64,000 nt of DNA from Kalymmatonema hyalinum WJT4-NPBG1 (GCA_019359075.1 JAHHIB010000003.1:62001-126000); one strand, 5' to 3'; counted from the first letter of the stretch, positions 1-9,744 are shown. Numbers and translations: made by a program. The notes: generated by a model not told the origin, from the letters alone.

Positions 1-86
1 TTAAGTTTTGTTATACTAAGATAACTATCATTCCCATGCAAAAAGCAGGGAATCTCGCTAAGACATTAAAGGCATAGGTTTTTTTC

Positions 87-992
87 ATGGCGGATCAATT
101 AATTCGCGCCACAGCAGCTGAAGGCGGAATTCGTGCAGTCGGTGCAATTACCACACGTTTGACAGAAGAAGCACGACAACGTCACAAGCTTTCCTATGTG
201 GCAACGGCTGCACTGGGTCGAACCATGACAGCAGGCTTGTTGATGGCTTCTAGTATGAAACGATCTGGGTCTAGAGTCAATATCCGGGTGAAAGGCGATG
301 GACCTTTGGGTGGTATATTGATAGACGCAGGGTTAGATGGAACAGTACGCGGTTATGTAGAAAATCCATCTGTGGAACTGCCTCCGAATAGCAAAGGTAA
401 GCTTGACGTTGGCGGTGCAGTTGGTAACGGTTTTCTTTACGTTGTCCGCGATGTTGGATACGGGTACCCATACTCCAGTACGGTAGAACTCGTTTCTGGT
501 GAAATTGGGGAGGACGTAGCTCACTACCTGATCACTTCGGAACAAACACCTTCAGCTCTGGTTTTAGGGGTTTTTGTAGGAGCAACCGGGGTAACGGCTG
601 CTGGAGGGTTACTGGTGCAAGTTCTGCCGAAAGCTGCTAGAGACGAAGCCCTAGTGGAAACTTTGGAATCACGGGTAGCCGGATTATCAGGGTTTACACC
701 TTTGTTGCAAGCAGGCAAATCATTGACAGACATCTTTCAAGACCTACTAGGAGATATGGGAGTTGCTATATTTCCCGAAACCCAAATTCTACGCTACCAC
801 TGTGGTTGCTCGTTTGACCGCGTACTAGGAGCATTGAAAATGTTGGGTGAAGCAGAACTGCAAGACATGATTGTCAAAGATAATGGCGCTGAGGCAACTT
901 GCCATTTTTGTGGTACAGTTTACCAGGCAAGTCGAGATGACTTGGCTCAACTTATTGTAGATTTACAAGCAGAGGCTTCATCTCGGGTATAA
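87..992 (+). CDS. hslO: Hsp33 redox-regulated holdase chaperone
   Basis: Cytoplasmic chaperone that is switched on when oxidation releases zinc from four cysteines and unfolds its C-terminal domain; it then holds unfolding proteins. The 301-residue length is normal for the family. The zinc site is complete: C-G-C at residues 239-241 and C-H-F-C at 272-275. The N-terminal holdase core begins with an IRAT-type motif a few residues after the start. The ATG at 87 is used because the sequence before it (AT-rich, no extension with family-like residues) gives no better start. It stands alone, followed by about 160 bp before the next gene. Confidence in the family is high. Confidence 0.96.
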   Translation: MADQLIRATAAEGGIRAVGAITTRLTEEARQRHKLSYVATAALGRTMTAGLLMASSMKRSGSRVNIRVKGDGPLGGILIDAGLDGTVRGYVENPSVELPPNSKGKLDVGGAVGNGFLYVVRDVGYGYPYSSTVELVSGEIGEDVAHYLITSEQTPSALVLGVFVGATGVTAAGGLLVQVLPKAARDEALVETLESRVAGLSGFTPLLQAGKSLTDIFQDLLGDMGVAIFPETQILRYHCGCSFDRVLGALKMLGEAELQDMIVKDNGAEATCHFCGTVYQASRDDLAQLIVDLQAEASSRV

Positions 993-1150
993 AGTATAAA
1001 GAAAGACTTTAAAAAACAAGCATACATGGTATAAGTGGAGGAAATATGATCCTGTAAAAAGTAGCTTTTTCCTAGGAGAAAAAGTTACTATGGCAAGGGC
1101 AAAAGTTTGGATCTATAACAGATCACTATTCTATTATTTTGGTGTGAGAA

Positions 1151-3241
1151 ATGACAGAGCGGGACATACCAGAAAGTTGGTTACCAGGCGAAGCAAGAGA
1201 GCCAGATAATAATATGACTAGAGCATCCCGAAAGCAACAACTTAGTGGAACTCATGCGTCTGGTGTCCCAGCTACTGGTTCTACTTTCAAGTCGGTCGTG
1301 AAACGCTCCGAACAAAGTGATTCAGAAGAAATACCTGTAGAAAAGGATCCAAAAGAAACAGTTTCAATCAGTAAAAGTACTTGGAAATTGCCTAAATGGA
1401 CTAAAAGCTGGGTGTTGTGGACGTTATTGTTAGCGTTGGTTCCGGGCGCGATCGCCTTCATGGCGACAGGGATGTTACTCAAGCTGCCATCTGCGCCAAA
1501 CTGTCCAGCAATTTTCTGGCCGTTGGCGAGTGCGTCGATGCGGTTGCATTGTGCTCAGCTGGCAGCTTCTAAGCAGACGGTGAAAGACCTTCTACAAGCG
1601 ATCTCCCTCGTGAAGGAACTGCCAAAAAATCACCCGCTTCGTGGAGAAATTGAGCGTTTGATAGAAGAGTGGTCACGCGATATTCTGCAACTAGCCGATC
1701 AGAGCTTCCAGGCTGGTCGGCTAGACGAAGCGATTGAAATTGCTGGCCAAGTTCCGAAAGAGGAATCTGCTTATCAATTAGCACAAGACCAAATTTCTCA
1801 ATGGCAGTCCACCTGGTCGAAAGCTGAAGACACCTATAAAGAAGCAGAAGCTCAACTGCGCGAAGAGAACTGGCACCAAGCGTTTATGCTAGCTGCCAGA
1901 TTATTGCGTGTAAACAATAACTACTGGACGACCACTAAGTACGACCAGTTGAACCGTCTGATTGTCAGTGCGCGGGAAGATGGTGAGAAGTTAACGAAAG
2001 CTAAAAGTTTAGCCCAAAGTAGGGGAGTAGATAATCTCCTAAAAGCCATTACACTGGCAGAATCGGTTCAGCAAGACAGTTACGTTTATCAAAAAGCTCA
2101 GGAAGTTCTTCCAGAATTTGGACGCAAAATCCTGGAGTTGGCACAGGCAAAGCTGGATCGACGGGACGCAGACGAAGCGATCGCCATAGCCCAAAAAATT
2201 CCTCTAAGCACCAAGTTGCAGCCGGAAACAGAGGGCTTTATTACCTTAGCTGAAGCGCAAAAGAATGCATGGTTAGGGACGGCTTCCGGTTTAGAAGAGG
2301 CAATTGCCCGGGCTCAAGAAATAGATGCTTCAAAACCAGCGTATGAAAAAGCGCAAACACTTATTGCAGGCTGGCAAGTAGAAATTCAAGATGTCGCCCA
2401 TTTGGAGAAAGCAAGATCATTAGCAAGTCTTGGTTCAATTAACGATTACGCAGCAGCTATTGCTGAAGCACAACTGATTCCTGCTAACAACCCTCGCGGA
2501 CAAGAAGCAAGAAAAGAAATAGGTAGCTGGGTTGCTCAAATACAGACCATCGAAGACCGTCCGTATTTAGATCGTGCTGAACAGACAGCAATGCTTGACG
2601 ACGTGAACTCTCTACAAACGGCGATCGCCGAGGCAAGTCAAATCCGGCGGGGTCGTGCATTGTATCAAGAAGCACGCAGAAAAATTGGGATTTGGACAGG
2701 CAAGATTCAACGTATTGAAGACCAACCCTACTTGGATCGGGCAAAAGACTTAGCTAATAGTGGCGATTTACCGTCTGCTATTGCAACAGCTCAACAAATT
2801 GCCTCAGGACGAGCACTTTCTGGTGAAGCGCAAGCCGCAATAGATGATTGGCAAGGGCAAATTCGTGCCAGAGAAAACTGGAAGAGAGCGCGGGAAGTCG
2901 CAGTCACTGGGACTCCAGAAGCTTTGGCACAGGCAATTAGGATCGCAAATAGACTACCCGATGGTAGCATCTTACGCGGTGATGCTAATGTCGCTATTGA
3001 CCAATGGAGTCAGCAATTGTTAGACATAGCCCGCGCTCAAGGAGAATCTGATATTTCTAGAGCTATTGAGACAGCCAGGCTGGTTCCACGAGGAACTGCT
3101 GCTTATAGCGCCGCAAGAGAACAAATTAGATCATGGCGGGAGTTCCTTAATCCTCAGCCACAAGAATCTCCACAAGAATCTCCACAAGAATCTCCACAAG
3201 AATCTTATTCTGAGCAACCAACGACTATCCAAGGACTGTAA
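1151..3241 (+). CDS. Membrane-anchored protein with helical repeats, function unknown
   Basis: A 696-residue protein with a polar N-terminal region of about 85 residues, one membrane segment at about 88-110 (WVLWTLLLALVPGAIAFMAT), and a long helical part. The helical part shows degenerate repeats of about 60-70 residues: two clear units share an I-E-D-x-P-Y-L-D-R-A start followed by an A-I-A-x-A-x-x-I core, and other units keep only the A-I-A-x-A-x-x-I-P core. This looks like a TPR-like or alpha-solenoid fold outside the membrane. The tail has four Q-E-S-P units from a 12-bp tandem repeat. Similar cyanobacterial proteins are sometimes labelled chromosome segregation ATPase-like, but no ATP-binding motif is visible here. 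Function is not known to me. Confidence 0.8.
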   Translation: MTERDIPESWLPGEAREPDNNMTRASRKQQLSGTHASGVPATGSTFKSVVKRSEQSDSEEIPVEKDPKETVSISKSTWKLPKWTKSWVLWTLLLALVPGAIAFMATGMLLKLPSAPNCPAIFWPLASASMRLHCAQLAASKQTVKDLLQAISLVKELPKNHPLRGEIERLIEEWSRDILQLADQSFQAGRLDEAIEIAGQVPKEESAYQLAQDQISQWQSTWSKAEDTYKEAEAQLREENWHQAFMLAARLLRVNNNYWTTTKYDQLNRLIVSAREDGEKLTKAKSLAQSRGVDNLLKAITLAESVQQDSYVYQKAQEVLPEFGRKILELAQAKLDRRDADEAIAIAQKIPLSTKLQPETEGFITLAEAQKNAWLGTASGLEEAIARAQEIDASKPAYEKAQTLIAGWQVEIQDVAHLEKARSLASLGSINDYAAAIAEAQLIPANNPRGQEARKEIGSWVAQIQTIEDRPYLDRAEQTAMLDDVNSLQTAIAEASQIRRGRALYQEARRKIGIWTGKIQRIEDQPYLDRAKDLANSGDLPSAIATAQQIASGRALSGEAQAAIDDWQGQIRARENWKRAREVAVTGTPEALAQAIRIANRLPDGSILRGDANVAIDQWSQQLLDIARAQGESDISRAIETARLVPRGTAAYSAAREQIRSWREFLNPQPQESPQESPQESPQESYSEQPTTIQGL
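3158..3206 (+). repeat. 12-bp tandem repeat coding for Q-E-S-P units
   Basis: Four near-identical copies of CCACAAGAATCT lie at the 3' end of the preceding coding region and encode a Q-E-S-P repeat tail. Copy number is likely to vary between strains by replication slippage, and each change keeps the frame. Confidence 0.9.
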
Positions 3242-3295
3242 TTCTTAACTGACCGTATTGACATTTGGGCAGACATACCACTGAGTAACCCCCAA

Positions 3296-4054
3296 CTACC
3301 TACGCGGGCGCGAAATGTGTAGAATTTCTCCGATTGGTGAGAATCCTGCCCGTATGTAGATCCGCGCTTCTGCTTTGTGAGCCGCCATTAGGAAAGCCAC
3401 GGAAACGCCCACGTCGAAGGCTTCACGCACTAGCCCCGTTGTAAGCGCGCCTGCCACACCGCGTCGCCGGAAGGGAACACGGACGCCGATACCCGCAATC
3501 TCTGTCATCCCACTATCCGGCACAGAGCACACTCCAGCTCCCACGGGTTCGCCTGTCGCCGTGACGCGCGCAAGGACTGCAATCTGTCCTGCTGCCAGGC
3601 TCGCCCGAAGTCGCCCGACAGCATCAGAACCTGGCGGGGGAGCGCCGTAGGCTTCATTTTGAACTGCAACGGTGGCGAGCAGTTCAGCGTCAGTGACTGG
3701 CACGACCAATTCGATATCTGGCAAGAAGGGCAGAATCTGCTCTGAACCAGGAATGCAGGTCATGAGTTCAAGACGCCCCTCAACCACGAAGCCAGCAGTT
3801 AGCAGCGCGCCCTCAACATCTGGTGCGAGATGCGCAATGTATTCGAGGCGTGGTATCCGCGAACGTCGTTCGTAGGCGGTAATTAGAGCAGCAACGTCAG
3901 CAGACGACGGTGTGGCGACATCGTCGGGAATAGCGTAGTTGAGGAAGGGGTTGTCATTGTGGGGGCTAAAGGTTGCGAGGAATGGGCCAATTCGCTCTGT
4001 GTTGCGTTCACGGCTTGCCGCAAATCGCAGGTATGCCTGAATCTGAGAGTCCAT
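3296..4054 (-). CDS. GNAT-family N-acetyltransferase
   Basis: A 252-residue acyltransferase-like protein. The acetyl-CoA binding region is visible near residues 190-215: I-G-V-R-V-P-F-R-R-R-G-V-A-G-A-L, which fits GNAT motif A (V-x-x-x-x-R-x-x-G-x-A/G). The N-terminal half is diverged, so it may be a two-lobed GNAT. The substrate cannot be told. By eye the gene is clearly richer in G+C, with GCG/CGC-type codons, than the genes on either side, and it is isolated between repeat-rich spacers; both suggest acquisition from a high-G+C bacterium. Confidence 0.85.
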   Translation of the reverse strand: MDSQIQAYLRFAASRERNTERIGPFLATFSPHNDNPFLNYAIPDDVATPSSADVAALITAYERRSRIPRLEYIAHLAPDVEGALLTAGFVVEGRLELMTCIPGSEQILPFLPDIELVVPVTDAELLATVAVQNEAYGAPPPGSDAVGRLRASLAAGQIAVLARVTATGEPVGAGVCSVPDSGMTEIAGIGVRVPFRRRGVAGALTTGLVREAFDVGVSVAFLMAAHKAEARIYIRAGFSPIGEILHISRPRR

Positions 4055-4434
4055 ATAATATCATGTTCGCTTAATTGCCCATAATAAAACTTATTTGTAG
4101 TAAGGACTTCAGTCCTAGCTTGAGAAAGTAAAGAGGACTAAAGTCCTCACTACGAACTTCCTGCCGGTTATATAGCGCAACTCAATTGAATGAAGTACAG
4201 ATAAATCTCGTGTCCCATGAGTGTCCCATGAGTGGTTCATTATTTCTTTGGTGTACCTTACTCCGGGTTCTTACCGCTATATAACCGGACATGATATAAC
4301 ATCACCAATCGTATTTTGGCAAACACTGCCTGTAAAAGCCCCCTACCTTTTGGGACGCACCCCTAACCCCACTTGTGAGGAGGGGAAGTTTGGGGTATGC
4401 CAAAAGTGAGATAGGGTTCTCACAGAACAGCTGA
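4055..4434. other. Repeat-rich spacer between acetyltransferase and uvrB
   Basis: No gene is supported. It holds a 63-bp palindromic repeat (4094-4156), a doubled GTGTCCCATGAGT, a CGGACATGATATAACA element near 4287 that recurs near 47810, and a C-rich/G-rich segment (4338-4395) with short inverted parts. The two short reading frames here run through repeats and have no protein-like character. Confidence 0.7.
4094..4156. repeat. Palindromic extragenic repeat
   Basis: Arms of about 23 bp, TTTGTAGTAAGGACTTCAG... and its near-complement ending in TCCTCACTACGAA, enclose an 18-bp centre. A diverged copy of the same element lies at 47556-47616. This has the form of the small palindromic repeats common in Nostocales genomes. 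Confidence 0.85.
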
Positions 4435-6432
4435 TTAACGTCCCACCAATTTATCCCGCAGAAGCTTAATGCGATCGCGCAACTTCGCCGCCTCTTCAAA
4501 CTCTAATTTTTTCGCTGCTTCTTTCATTTGCGCTTCCAGTTGGGTAATAAACCCTGGAATCTCTTCTAAAGGAAACTCATCGATGTGTTGCTCAACTGTT
4601 TCTAACTCAGTTGCATTTAATCGCCGCGACACTTCTAAGAAAGACAAAATTGCATTACGCGATTTTCTCACAATCGGTTGCGGTGTAATCCCGTGCATCC
4701 GGTTGTAAGCCTCCTGAATATTCCGACGCCTCTCAGTTTCTTCCATAGCTCTAATCATGCTATGGGTGAGGTTATCAGCGTACATAATTGCTTGTCCTCG
4801 CACATGACGCGCTGCTCTCCCAATCGTTTGAATCAAAGAACGTTCTGCACGCAAAAAGCCTTCTTTATCTGCATCCAAAATCGCCACCAGAGAAACTTCC
4901 GGTAAATCTAACCCTTCCCGCAGCAAGTTCACGCCAACTAACACATCAAATTTACCATCGCGCAAATCCTGCAAAATCTCAATTCGCTCAATCGAATTGA
5001 TTTCCGAATGCAGATACCTCACCCGAATACCGTTGTCTTGCAGATACTCGGTTAAATCTTCTGCCATGCGCTTAGTCAGTGTTGTAATCAGCACACGCTC
5101 TTTGCGGTCAACTCTGTCTTTAATTTCGCCCAACAAATCATCAATTTGCCCTTCTGTAGGACGGACAATGATTTCTGGGTCAATCACTCCAGTTGGTCTA
5201 ATGATTTGTTCCGCCACATGACCTTCTGAAACTTCGAGTTCCCAATCTCCTGGGGTGGCGGAAACAAAAATACACTGATTTACCTTTGTCCAAAATTCCT
5301 CCGCCTTCAGCGGACGGTTATCAGCGGCACTGGGAAGACGAAATCCATGCTCAATTAACACTTTTTTGCGTGCTTGGTCGCCATTATACATCCCACGTAT
5401 CTGCGGTACACTCACGTGAGATTCGTCTATCACCAACAGCCAATCTTTGGGAAAATAATCAATTAAACACTCTGGTGGTTCGCCTGCAATGCGTCCTGCT
5501 AAATGGCGGGAATAGTTTTCCACACCGTTGCAATAACCCACCTCGCGCAACATTTCCAAGTCATAGCGCGTCCGCTGATCTATACGTTGCGCTTCGAGTA
5601 ATTTCCCCGCTTCCTCTAATTGTGCTTTTCGCTCTTTGAGTTCTGCTGCTATATCATCACACGCTGCTTGTAGCCTTTCTTCAGGAGTGACAAAGTGACG
5701 CGCAGGGTAAATATTCAAAGCTTCTACACTCTTGATAATTTCACCTGTCACAGGGTCAACGTAGCGAATAGCGTCAATTTCATCACCAAAAAACTCGACG
5801 CGGATAATTCTGTCTTCATACGCTGGACCAATTTCCAACACATCACCCCGGACACGGAAACGGCCGCGCCCCAATTCCACATCGTTACGGCTATACTGAA
5901 CTGATACCAAGTCTTTCAGTATTTCCCGTTGGTTGACTTCCAGCCCAACTTGAAATGGAATGGCGGCTTTCAGGTATTCTGAGGGAATTCCTAAACCGTA
6001 GATACAACTAATAGATGCAACAACGATAACATCGCGGCGTTCAAAGAGCGATCGCGTTGCTGAGTGTCGCAACATATCTATTTCATCGTTAATCGAAGCT
6101 GTTTTTTCTATATATGTATCGGTGACAGGAATATATGCTTCTGGCTGATAGTAATCGTAGTAGCTGACGAAATACTCAACTGCGTTATCAGGAAAGAATT
6201 CTCGCAACTCATTACACAGTTGTGCGGCGAGAGTTTTGTTATGAGCAAGGACGAGAGTGGGTTTCCCTACTTTTTCAATGACTGATGCTATGGAAAATGT
6301 CTTACCGGTTCCCGTGGCTCCAAGTAAAGTTTGATACCGATTGCCAGCGCTTATACTAGCGGTCAATTGAGCGATCGCTTGTGGCTGATCGCCTGTTGGT
6401 TGAAAGGGAGCTTGAAGACCAAATTCTGTCAT
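4435..6432 (-). CDS. uvrB: Excinuclease ABC subunit B
   Basis: DNA damage recognition helicase-like subunit of nucleotide excision repair; it receives DNA from UvrA and recruits UvrC. The 665-residue length is normal. Visible are the Walker A motif G-A-T-G-T-G-K-T (about residues 39-46), the beta-hairpin region with [10 protein letters not shown], the DEAD-like D-E-S-H box, helicase motif [10 protein letters not shown], and a C-terminal UVR domain (E-A-A-K-L-R-D-R-I) that contacts UvrC. Single gene in its own unit, with an AT-rich divergent spacer upstream. Confidence 0.98.
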   Translation of the reverse strand: MTEFGLQAPFQPTGDQPQAIAQLTASISAGNRYQTLLGATGTGKTFSIASVIEKVGKPTLVLAHNKTLAAQLCNELREFFPDNAVEYFVSYYDYYQPEAYIPVTDTYIEKTASINDEIDMLRHSATRSLFERRDVIVVASISCIYGLGIPSEYLKAAIPFQVGLEVNQREILKDLVSVQYSRNDVELGRGRFRVRGDVLEIGPAYEDRIIRVEFFGDEIDAIRYVDPVTGEIIKSVEALNIYPARHFVTPEERLQAACDDIAAELKERKAQLEEAGKLLEAQRIDQRTRYDLEMLREVGYCNGVENYSRHLAGRIAGEPPECLIDYFPKDWLLVIDESHVSVPQIRGMYNGDQARKKVLIEHGFRLPSAADNRPLKAEEFWTKVNQCIFVSATPGDWELEVSEGHVAEQIIRPTGVIDPEIIVRPTEGQIDDLLGEIKDRVDRKERVLITTLTKRMAEDLTEYLQDNGIRVRYLHSEINSIERIEILQDLRDGKFDVLVGVNLLREGLDLPEVSLVAILDADKEGFLRAERSLIQTIGRAARHVRGQAIMYADNLTHSMIRAMEETERRRNIQEAYNRMHGITPQPIVRKSRNAILSFLEVSRRLNATELETVEQHIDEFPLEEIPGFITQLEAQMKEAAKKLEFEEAAKLRDRIKLLRDKLVGR

Positions 6433-6709
6433 AAAATTTCACTGGAAATACCCTATCTTATGGTAGCGAATGCGTTCGCTTCCTAGGCTACACAGTTGCG
6501 AGTATCCTGCTCCAATTGCACCTGATCATGCTCTGCAATCTTTATTTATTAAAATTTACAAAACTTTTCTATAAATGTTTATTTCTGTATGAGTTTTGAA
6601 GAAAATTATATCCATATAAGATTTTTTAAAGTTAAACTTAAACATTAAGGAAAAATTTAACTTTACCAGAATATTGTAAAATAAATTAACAATCAAAAAG
6701 TGAGAGGAT

Positions 6710-7135
6710 ATGAGCATGACTAGCTCTAGTAAAGCAGTGAGTCCTCGGCAAAAGCATTTGAAGCTCAAGGGAGAAAATACCGTGGAAAATAATCAGGGTA
6801 AAAGTTTGAATACAAATAACGTCGAGCAGAATGGTGATAACTCAAAAGAAATACAATTGCTAGGTAAACTGGAAGTAACTGATACACTAGCTATCTCTGG
6901 GATACGTCCAGTGACCTCCAGTCATTTGCAAGTTGTAGAGACAAAGAACATAATGGGTATACGCCCCACTGCTGCAAACACATTCCACACTGTTGGCAGT
7001 GTTAATATATCTGGAACTCGTCCAATTGGTTCAAGTGATCTGGTTATTTCTGAAACATACTCTGTCATGGGCAATCGCCCAGTCGCATCAAATACTATAG
7101 ACGATCCTGAATCTCTGATGGGTTTTCTAGATTAG
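6710..7135 (+). CDS. Unrecognised protein with 19-residue G-x-R-P repeats
   Basis: A 141-residue soluble protein with no signal peptide or membrane segment. Residues 1-60 are polar and probably disordered. Residues about 62-135 are nearly four tandem units of 19 residues, each with I/V-S/M-G-x-R-P, then small polar residues, a hydrophobic residue pair and an acidic or polar turn. The regular period and alternating hydrophobic positions suggest a small beta-rich repeat fold, but I do not recognise the family and assign no function. A GAGAGGATATG stretch gives a ribosome site for the ATG at 6710; a second in-frame ATG lies two codons later. A strong terminator follows directly, so it is monocistronic. 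Confidence 0.75.
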   Translation: MSMTSSSKAVSPRQKHLKLKGENTVENNQGKSLNTNNVEQNGDNSKEIQLLGKLEVTDTLAISGIRPVTSSHLQVVETKNIMGIRPTAANTFHTVGSVNISGTRPIGSSDLVISETYSVMGNRPVASNTIDDPESLMGFLD

Positions 7136-7162
7136 AGAAAAAATATTACATATAGTTTTATC

Positions 7163-7194
7163 AACCCAGTTTTTTTGCAAAAACTGGGTTTTTT
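7163..7194 (+). terminator. Rho-independent terminator of the G-x-R-P repeat gene
   Basis: Twelve-base arms AACCCAGTTTTT and AAAAACTGGGTT around a TTGC loop, followed by further T residues. It lies 28 bp after the stop codon at 7135. Confidence 0.93.
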
Positions 7195-7471
7195 ATGAAC
7201 AAATAGAATGTGTTATGACTTATCCGTAACACCTGATAATGAAAAGAATTGGTGTATTACGCCATCGAAGATTTCTAAATAATTAAATAGCGGTCAAGAA
7301 GTAGTTATTAGTTACTTCTTCTCACTCTTTGAGTATAGGCAACTAATATATCTTGAGATGGAAGGCTCTAGCCAAAATATTAAGCTAAGTTGTAAGGGTG
7401 ATAACAAAGAAAGAATTTCAAAGTTACGAATCAACTTTGAGACAAAATTCATAAAAGATTAGGAGGTCAAA

Positions 7472-7654
7472 ATGAGCCTAGAAGATCGCGCAAAAGCAAC
7501 TGCTAAAAACATTGAAGGTAAAGTTCAAGAAGCAGCAGCAAATATCACTGGCGACCCAGAAGATAAAGCAGAAGGTAAAGCAAAGCAAGCTGAAGGTGAA
7601 GTGCGTCACGGTGTTGAAGACGTGAAAGATAACGTCAAGAAGACGCTTGACTAG
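7472..7654 (+). CDS. CsbD-family small stress protein
   Basis: A 60-residue, highly charged helical protein with the CsbD pattern: K-N-I-E-G-K-V-Q-E-A near the start, then I-T-G-D-P-E-D-K-A-E-G-K-A-K-Q-A-E-G-E-V-R. Members in other bacteria are induced by general stress, and their biochemical role is unknown. A perfect AGGAGG lies 7 bp before the ATG, so strong translation is expected. The gene is followed by a palindrome that can end transcription, and leads a group of small genes up to 9 kb. Confidence 0.93.
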   Translation: MSLEDRAKATAKNIEGKVQEAAANITGDPEDKAEGKAKQAEGEVRHGVEDVKDNVKKTLD

Positions 7655-7769
7655 AATAGACCTTGGCTGCAGAAATTTTAGGTATCTGATAGAGAGGAAC
7701 TCTAAAGAAATACCAGATTGTTAAAATTTGCAGCAATGTAAACGCGTATTGTAAAAGCGCGGGTTCAAT

Positions 7770-7797
7770 GAAGTCCGCTTAAGCGGACTTCGCTTTT
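7770..7797 (+). terminator. Palindrome with T run, probable terminator
   Basis: A perfect 22-bp palindrome, GAAGTCCGCTTAAGCGGACTTC, followed by GCTTTTT. It can act as a terminator for the csbD-like gene, though the same palindrome is also a common dispersed repeat in Nostocales, so it may be a repeat that has settled here. Confidence 0.7.
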
Positions 7798-7950
7798 TAA
7801 GAAAGTACTTGAGATTAAGGGCAAATGACAAAAGGATTAGAAGCCCTGACTAATCTCTTGCATAAAAGTTCAAACAATTTAAACTCAATTAACTTGAACA
7901 AACCTTCTATTGAAGTTGGTTTTAAAAATGATTTTTTGGAGGCAATAAAG

Positions 7951-8391
7951 ATGAGTCTGCTTCAGCAGAGCCGTAAAATCTTGGCAGTATGTGTCTTGAT
8001 TTTAGTCTTAACGTTAACTACCGCTTGTGGCGGTGGTACCGCAACACAAGCTAAGGGCACAGTCAATCCCCCAGTCGTTGGTCGGGATGTCGCCTATGGA
8101 CAATTAGAGCGAGGAGATAGCCCAGCAGCCCAAAACTTTGGTGACTGGGTTGTGCAAGCATCCAAGGGATTAATTACAGATGCTTTTGTGCGTGACAACA
8201 ATAAATTAGGCGTTGTCATTTCCTCGAAAGTTCCTCCTAGCGATGTTCGCGCCTTAGCAAAATCACTGGTAGAAGGTTTTCACAAGAACTTCCCCAATCA
8301 AGACTTAACAGTTTTGGTATATGCGCCAGACAAAAAACTGATTTTGACAACTCAGTATGATGTGCAAACAAAACAAGTTCAGTACACCTAA
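7951..8391 (+). CDS. Small exported lipoprotein of unknown function
   Basis: A 146-residue protein with a lipoprotein signal: basic start, hydrophobic stretch, then L-T-T-A-C-G-G-G as the lipobox, with Cys at about residue 26. The start is set at 7951 because GGAGG lies 9 bp before this ATG; the longer open frame from 7825 places 42 non-conserved-looking residues before the signal. The mature part has a mixed alpha/beta look (residues 60-145) without known catalytic motifs. It sits between the CsbD-like gene and another small hypothetical gene on the same strand. Confidence 0.8.
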   Translation: MSLLQQSRKILAVCVLILVLTLTTACGGGTATQAKGTVNPPVVGRDVAYGQLERGDSPAAQNFGDWVVQASKGLITDAFVRDNNKLGVVISSKVPPSDVRALAKSLVEGFHKNFPNQDLTVLVYAPDKKLILTTQYDVQTKQVQYT

Positions 8392-8467
8392 TACCTGAAT
8401 TTGCATCAAAAGTTTGAGCGCAGTCAGTTGATTTAAGAATTTTGACGAGAAAAAGGAGATAAGTACA

Positions 8468-8992
8468 GTGAGTAGCAGCGACCAATATAGACGTCAAATC
8501 ATGAATGATTTGGCTAAGGGAGATGTTGAATCCCTAGATGATACGACCGCCGCTTCAACAACACAGTACGATAATTTTGACGATTTTGCTCAACGTTCCA
8601 CACACGAAGAACGCCGTCAGTTGTTTGGTCGGTCATTACATCATGACAACATTCCAGCCAACCAAATGGAGCCAGAATTGCAAAAGGCGATCGCTCAAAT
8701 TAAACCCAATGAGCGGGATGATGTAGCTCGTTCCTTCTTCAAGCACTTCAAGCAAAGAGGATTGGATGATCGCCATCTAGAGCAACAACTTGGTCTTTCC
8801 ACCCATGTACCAGGGCGAATGAGCGCTGATGATGTGAGCAAGCTTGCATCCTTCGCTTATCACAACCATCCCGACATTTTCCGTGAAGTGTTGGCAGAGC
8901 AACCAGGTATTATCAAGTTTCTCAGCAATCCTGTTGTTGCAGCCGTTTTAGGAGTTGCTGCAGCTAAGTGGTTGGGTAGTCACCACAAGTAA
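8468..8992 (+). CDS. Hypothetical protein with hydrophobic C-terminal helix
   Basis: A 174-residue protein beginning with GTG, preceded by AAAGGAGAT 7 bp upstream, a good ribosome site. The first 60 residues are polar, the middle is helical and charged, and the end (about 152-170, F-L-S-N-P-V-V-A-A-V-L-G-V-A-A-A-K-W-L) is a short hydrophobic helix. I do not recognise the family. The 76-bp gap from the lipoprotein gene and the terminator downstream suggest one small transcription unit. Confidence 0.72.
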   Translation: MSSSDQYRRQIMNDLAKGDVESLDDTTAASTTQYDNFDDFAQRSTHEERRQLFGRSLHHDNIPANQMEPELQKAIAQIKPNERDDVARSFFKHFKQRGLDDRHLEQQLGLSTHVPGRMSADDVSKLASFAYHNHPDIFREVLAEQPGIIKFLSNPVVAAVLGVAAAKWLGSHHK

Positions 8993-9028
8993 GCCAGTTG
9001 ATTGAGTGTTGGATTCGTAGATTTGTTG

Positions 9029-9051
9029 GGTGGGCTACTTGCCCACCTTTT
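9029..9051 (+). terminator. Rho-independent terminator
   Basis: GGTGGGC and GCCCACC arms around a TACTT loop, followed by TTTTC. It lies 37 bp after the stop at 8992. Confidence 0.9.
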
Positions 9052-9744
9052 CTATTTATAGGGGTTCTTGTTTAGATACAACACGCTTCACCCCACCCCG
9101 GTTTTGTCAGACGCCAAAACCTCGCCTTCCCGATACCTTGGGGAGGGGATTAAGGGGTGGGGTAAATCAACGTGGGATAAACAGTTGAACGTGATTGTTG
9201 ACACCAATGAGCAAAGCTTCGTGCTCCTACAATATTCCTGTATTGCACTCAATTGAAAAAGGCTGTAAGTAGGTAGGCGAAAACAAATTGAAGATAGCTT
9301 CGGGTGAGTTAGGCGAAGCCGCAGGGCACCAACCCCGCCAATTGGATGCTGTACTCAAAGGAAGACCGCATCCTACAGTGGTTTTATATTTAATTCAGCC
9401 CACGTACTTAGCCCCAAATTTACAAAATTTTTACACAGGAGTTAAGTGATGAATTGTGTGTAAACCTAATAATATCTAACTTTTGGCAGTGGCAAATATA
9501 TACTTATAAGATATCTAAATTTAAAGTTTGCGTTAAGACAAAATAAAAGTAGTTGCTTTTGTCTGTGTAAACAGTAACACTCTTGATTAGAGTTTCTTCA
9601 GAATCATTACTGAAAACACCACTAGCACCTTAAAGACGAAAGCGAGTTAAGGCTTATTGTCATTTTATCTATCACAGGTGCGGCAGGTTAAACCTTAGCC
9701 TGTCGTAGCGTTTTTTACCCCCAATTATTTTTGAGGTGTTAGCG
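9052..9744. other. Non-coding stretch before the exosortase locus
   Basis: No gene is supported. Near 9091-9165 is a C-rich/G-rich inverted pair (ACCCCACCCC and GGGGTGGGGT). From about 9440 the DNA is AT-rich and probably holds the promoter and long 5' leader of the PEP-CTERM gene. Confidence 0.65.

Noticed and set aside
5286-5639. 117-codon frame opposite uvrB
   Set aside because: Antisense shadow of conserved uvrB codons.
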